Translations under genes and position numbers: made by a program
Shown: positions 60,176 through 64,000 of the stretch, piece after piece
How the letters are laid out: the number at the start of each line of letters is the position of its first letter
Position numbering within the stretch: position 1 is the stretch's first letter
The notes under the pieces: model-generated
Database searches by the model: none
Told to the model about the DNA's origin: nothing
What the model saw: the letters and a program-made list of their open reading frames with translations, nothing else
NCBI RefSeq assembly: GCF_031877795.1
Contig: NC_133935.1
Location: 87,364,748-87,428,747 of the forward strand
Length of the DNA: 64,000 nucleotides
Source: Strix aluco
Lineage: Eukaryota > Chordata > Aves > Strigiformes > Strigidae
Direction of reading: 5' to 3'

Positions 60176-61030
60176 CAGAGAAATAGCCCTTGTCATCATT
60201 TGTCTCTGAACCCTCCTGTACTCCTGGCTGTAAGAGATGAGTAAAAATGAAAGCAGGCCATTACAACATGGTTAACCCTCACTCAGCCCCAGGATTAACC
60301 CCTGACTAACCAGGGCAGGACTCCTGACACTGCTCACCTGATGCACCACCACGTCAGCTGCCCCAGGGGCCGTGGGGCCGTTCTCAGGGAGCCCGGAAGA
60401 GGTGTCACGGCTGATTCAGGTCTCCGTCAGCGCGGAGCACATCGGCCCGGGCAGCCAGGCTCTGCCTGGACCTGCTCAAGGGAACCCTCCCTCGGCAGGT
60501 TTGACCCGCTGCCAACATCGCTGTGGTGGCCCTGGGGCTGGGGAGACTGAAGGAGTGGGGGGGGCCCTCTCAACCCCCCCATGAAGCGCTGGAGGCCTTT
60601 GCACAACTCCAAACCCCACCCAAATTGCCTTAAAATAACCAGAAATAGTGTGTATCACCCCCCTTCCACCTGCCTCTCCCCGAAACCACCACTCTGCTGC
60701 AAGCCACAGCATAAATCCCTTAATTAAGGGCATTCGTTAGGAGCCGGTCCCACAAAATGCCACCGGTGGAGCAAGCAGGACCACAGCCAGGGTGGCCCAA
60801 GGGGGCTGGTGGTCACCCTTCTTCTCCAGCACCCCGAAACTCCCCTGCCTGCTCCGCCAGGGTCCAGCTGAATCATTCCTGCTCCGTGGCTCGGCCTCTC
60901 CCACGTGCTCCAGCTCCTGCTTCCTCCTCCTCCTCCTCCTCTGGCAGGTTGGAGGGAGGAGGCCCCGTGTGCACCTCCCCGCCGGCGCCACGGCGTGCTG
61001 GGGCAGAGCAGCGTGCGAGCAGGGAGCGCC
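60176..61030 (+). promoter_or_regulatory. CALML3: Upstream region and probable promoter of the calmodulin-like gene
   Basis: GC-rich upstream DNA, with an AT-rich island catAAATcccttaattaag at 60710-60728, a CACGTG E-box at 60902-60907, and a (TCC)n pyrimidine tract ending ctggcagg at about 60922-60951 that resembles a 3' splice site. The frame of the calmodulin is open upstream to about 60905 but lacks an ATG there. The transcription start cannot be located from sequence alone. Confidence 0.4.
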
Positions 61031-61480
61031 ATGGCCGAGCGGCTGTCGGAGGAGAAGATCGCCGAATTCAAGGAGGCTTTTTCCCTTTTTGACCGGGATG
61101 GAGACGGTTGCATCACCACGAAGGAGTTGGGCACCGTCATGCGCTCGTTGGGGCAAAACCCCACCGAAGCGGAGCTGCAGGACATGGTGGGGGAGGTGGA
61201 TGCCGACGGCAGCGGCACCATCGACTTCCCCGAGTTCCTCTCGCTGATGGCGAGAAAGATGAGGGACACGGACAGCGAGGAGGAGATCCGCGAGGCTTTC
61301 CGCGTCTTCGATAAGGACGGCAACGGCTACATCAGCGCGGCGGAGCTGCGGCACGTCATGACCAACCTGGGTGAGAAGTTGACGGACGAGGAGGTGGATG
61401 AGATGATCAAGGAGGCCGACTGCAACAACGACGGGCAGGTCAACTACGAGGAGTTCGTGAGGATGATGACGGAGAAGTGA
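61031..61480 (+). CDS. CALML3: Calmodulin-like protein, striated-muscle type (intronless)
   Basis: One uninterrupted exon, 149 residues, exactly calmodulin length. It starts [17 protein letters not shown] in good context (agcgccATGG). It has four EF-hands. Calcium loops start at D21 ([12 protein letters not shown]), D57 ([12 protein letters not shown]), D94 ([12 protein letters not shown]) and D130 ([12 protein letters not shown]). The final Glu of every loop is present, so all four should bind calcium. Loop 4 differs from canonical calmodulin, with Asn at loop positions 3 and 4. Cys27 and Cys131 are unusual, since vertebrate calmodulin has no Cys. Lys116, the trimethylation site, is kept. 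It matches chicken striated-muscle calmodulin (CCM1) almost throughout, and by position it is the avian counterpart of mammalian CALML3. True CALM genes have introns, so this is an old retrocopy that stayed functional. Role: calcium-dependent activation of target enzymes, presumably in muscle as in chicken. Confidence 0.95.
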   Translation: MAERLSEEKIAEFKEAFSLFDRDGDGCITTKELGTVMRSLGQNPTEAELQDMVGEVDADGSGTIDFPEFLSLMARKMRDTDSEEEIREAFRVFDKDGNGYISAAELRHVMTNLGEKLTDEEVDEMIKEADCNNDGQVNYEEFVRMMTEK

Positions 61481-62028
61481 GCCCCCCCACACACACTCAC
61501 TTCCAACCCCATCCCACAGGTAACTTGCTGGGATGCGGTTTTGCGCCCAATCCAGCATCCATGGAAAGTCCCGGACCAGGGGGTCCACCCCACCCCTTTC
61601 AACGGCCGCCCCAAATCTTGTATCTCCCCCATCCTGACCACCTCCTGCCCTGCAACTCTTGCTGGAGGTTGGAAAAAATCTACATTCATGGTGATTTTTT
61701 TTTTAATTTTTCCTTAATTTCTTCATAGGGAACAGAGGTCGTGGTGGTCCCCCAGCCTCTCCATCCCCTACCACCTTCTATCCACCATCCCGGGCTGGAA
61801 AAATCCTCTTTTGTCCCAGCTAGAGCATCACCAGCCAGTGTCTGCATGGATGCGGGCATCCCACCTGGCAGGATGGGGCTTGGGGTGCAGATGGATATTG
61901 GGGGGCAGGGGGGCCCTCTCGGCTGCCCTCCCATGAGATGCAACTCTCGTGTCTGTAGAGGTGCCAGTGGCCACCGCGCGTCCCTCAGCACCGCGCCGAG
62001 TCCAATAAAGAAATGTCCCCCCATGGCT
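61481..62028 (+). other. CALML3: 3' UTR of the calmodulin-like gene
   Basis: About 545 bases from the TGA stop to about 20 bases after the AATAAA at 62004. It includes a T10 run near 61696. Pyrimidine-rich with no other recognised element. Confidence 0.75.
62004..62009 (+). terminator. CALML3: Polyadenylation signal AATAAA
   Basis: Canonical AATAAA 524 bases after the calmodulin stop codon, in the context gtccAATAAAgaaatgtc. Confidence 0.85.
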
Positions 62029-63590
62029 GCCAGTGCTTCCTTCAGCTTCTCTTTGGGGTCCCTACTAAAAAACAAACCCCCCCCAATCACTGACATCAGT
62101 GCATCCCAGCCCCACATCACCCTCATCCTCTTTCCTCCCATTTTTCTTCCCTACAAGCTGGAAAAATGCCCCTCGTGGGTGCTGGGCACCCTCCAACCGC
62201 AGCCCCCAGGGTTGTGGCCATCCCCACCCCAAATCCGCATCGCTTTTGGGGTCTGCCATCTGCACCCCCAGGGTGCTGGGGGCCCTTTTCTCACCCCCGA
62301 GCTAAGAGGGGAGTTGGCAGCTGGATTTAGCCTTAATCCCCATCCCAAAGATAAGTGGAGCAGGATTCACCTTTCCTGGCCCTAATCCACCCCGTCATGC
62401 TCCTCATGACTCAGTTTCCCCACAAAGAGGGTGAAACCCAATTGCAGCAGCAGCAGCCCCACTGCAACCTGCCTCGGGCTGGGGTGATTCCCTCCACAGA
62501 GGGGTTTGAAGGAAAATTAATTCTAATTTTCATAAGAAAATTAATGCTTAGTCACTAACGAGCAAACGGAGAGTCGGCGTGAGCGGGGCAGAGCTGTTTT
62601 GCAGGGGACGTCGCGGCTCCAGGGATGTTCAAGCCACCACAAGGACTTCACCCCCCACCTCCAGCTCATATCTGGGGCTGGGATCTTTGGCAATCCCGGT
62701 TGTTTTCCCGACAGTGGGAAAACCAGGCGGGTGCCTGCATGCCGGCCGGCAGGGCTGAGCACGCCCACACTCACTCCACCCCAGGCACGGCCCCCAGCCC
62801 AGCACCCAGCGCCTTCACCACGTGCTGCCCTCTCGCTCGCGCACCCAACCTGCCTGCAGCTCTGCAGGGGACAAGAGCGGGGCAAAGCTCAGCAAAAAAA
62901 AACCCCAAATCCATCAAGATTAAGACAAGCAAAGGGGTCACGCCAGGCTATTGTACCCGAGCCGCTAAAATTAGACCTTCCCGAAAACATGATTATTTAT
63001 TAATGCCATGTTTCAGCACAAAACCATACCCTGTATTTTTAGGCTTGACCTTTTCTCCTTCTATTCTGGGGTTGTTTAATTACCAGAGTATTTTTTCACG
63101 CCACTTATCCTGAGCTGGTTTTTCTTAACAACCGTCTTTAACGGGAGGCTGGACCCCAGCCAGAAATGCCAGCCCTGCAGCCCCGTCAGCAGCAGCACCA
63201 GCCTGGAGAAGAAAGTTTATTTGTGATTTTGCACCAGAGATATTTGCCCGTGTCTCCCCCAGTTTAACGCTTGGGAGCGTGACGGGAACATTTCTGCTGG
63301 CGTTGCTTGGGATAGACACACGGACAGATGGGAGGGTCCTGTTTGCTTCAGCATTGCCAAGGGAGGGGGTTTTGCTTCCCAAATCCAGCTTTCCAGGCCC
63401 AAATTACCCCGCCAGAGAGGAAGGAGCTGACGGGGTGTGCAGGATCGAGCCCAGCACTCACACGCTGCCTCCCGCCACGCTGGGCTGAAACGTGACTCAC
63501 AGGGCGGTTTGGATCGGGCGTTGGTTAATGATTAAATTAATTGAGTCGGTCTAGCAGATGCACTCGGTGCCTGGGAGGTTGGGAGGGATC
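62029..63590. other. Intergenic DNA downstream of the calmodulin-like gene
   Basis: About 1.56 kb, GC-rich at first, with a short CAG run near 62446-62457. No gene is supported. An HNF1-like site occurs at 63523-63536. Open frames at 62599-63113 and on the minus strand near 63125-63402 have no recognised domain. Confidence 0.6.
63523..63536. promoter_or_regulatory. HNF1-like site
   Basis: GGTTAATGATTAAA matches the palindromic HNF1 consensus (GTTAATNATTAAC) at all but the last base. Sequence match only. Confidence 0.3.
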
Positions 63591-64000
63591 CGTGCAGGGT
63601 GGAAAGTGGGGGCATGGGGTGGTAAGGGAGAGAGTGGCCATTTCCACTCCAAAACCTGGTCAGGGTGTTCTCCAGGACCTGGGGATGGAGATTACAGGAT
63701 GGGATGTGGGGTAGAGGTCACCTGGGATGGGTCCTGGGGGATCATCTAGTGTGGGACCTTGGTTAGGGGTCACATGGGACGGGTCCTGGGGGATCATCTA
63801 GTGTGGCACCATGGTTAGGGGTCACCTGGGATGGGTCCTGGGGAATCATCTGGGCTAGGACCTGAGGATTCCCTCGGGATAAGACCTGGGGGATCAGCTA
63901 AGAGGGGATCTGGAGGAGGGTCACCTGGGATGGGAGATGGGGGACCATCTAGGATGGGGGCTTGGGGGATTATCTCAGATGAGTGCTGGGAGATCCCTTG
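63591..64000. repeat. 52-bp tandem repeat running off the window end
   Basis: Units starting gtca(c/t)(c/a)tggga lie at 63717, 63769 and 63821, a constant 52-base spacing. Each contains gggtcctgggg(g)atcatct and a g(t/c)acc(t/a)tggttagg block. Copies before 63717 and after about 63873 are degenerate. The array continues to the window edge. Confidence 0.88.

Noticed and set aside
59581-60209. SIHPSIHP and MDGWMDGW repeat proteins of up to 180 codons
   Set aside because: They read through the GGAT microsatellite, which is open in several frames by composition.
60905-61030. In-frame N-terminal extension of the calmodulin
   Set aside because: The upstream frame has no ATG, is Pro/Arg-rich, and the family begins at MAERL or MADQL. 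It is 5' UTR.
60737-61588. Long minus-strand frames of 283 and 199 codons
   Set aside because: They are antisense shadows of the GC-rich calmodulin coding exon.
1-64000. tRNA, snRNA, microRNA hairpins or CRISPR arrays
   Set aside because: No tRNA B-box (ggttcgaatcc-like), no recognised small RNA and no regularly spaced repeat with unique spacers. The tandem arrays have no spacers.

Overview
This is a 64 kb stretch of bird nuclear genomic DNA. The avian call rests on CR1 LINE fragments being the only clear interspersed repeats, on long introns with few repeats, and on two genes read directly from spliced or intact coding sequence. The window holds the 3' two thirds of NET1 (a RhoA guanine nucleotide exchange factor) and, about 7 kb further on, an intronless calmodulin-like gene matching the avian striated-muscle calmodulin (CCM1, CALML3-like). 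Both are on the + strand, and the same gene order (NET1 then CALML genes) is known from human 10p15. I cannot name the species. From memory, the calmodulin differs from the chicken protein at a few residues.

Layout. Positions 1-30711 are non-coding: probably the first intron of the long NET1 isoform or DNA 5' of it. They hold an old minus-strand CR1 (1704-2295), a small plus-strand CR1 tail (18310-18415) and a decayed 2 kb plus-strand CR1 (20752-22812). Two small exons of the long NET1 isoform lie at 30712-30778 and 36007-36066. The first exon of that isoform was not found and may lie left of the window. A CpG-rich promoter and the alternative first exon of the short isoform NET1A (44244-44336) sit inside the long isoform's intron. 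Nine shared coding exons follow from 48793 to 54508. They carry the DH domain, the PH domain and a C-terminal PDZ-binding ETLV. The 3' UTR runs to a poly(A) signal at 56040.

Positions 56061-61030 are intergenic, GC-rich and contain two tandem arrays: a GATGGGTGCTG-type minisatellite at 58213-58900 and a GGAT microsatellite at 59677-60175. The single-exon calmodulin gene occupies 61031-61480, with a poly(A) signal at 62004. The window ends inside a 52-bp tandem repeat that continues beyond 64000.

I found no convincing new system. The best leads are a pair of inverted Maf half-sites at 20122-20153, a CpG-rich hairpin in the NET1 3' UTR, loss of one of the twin PAK-site serines in NET1, and the tandem arrays flanking the calmodulin gene. 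Most long open frames in the window are chance or antisense readings of repeats.
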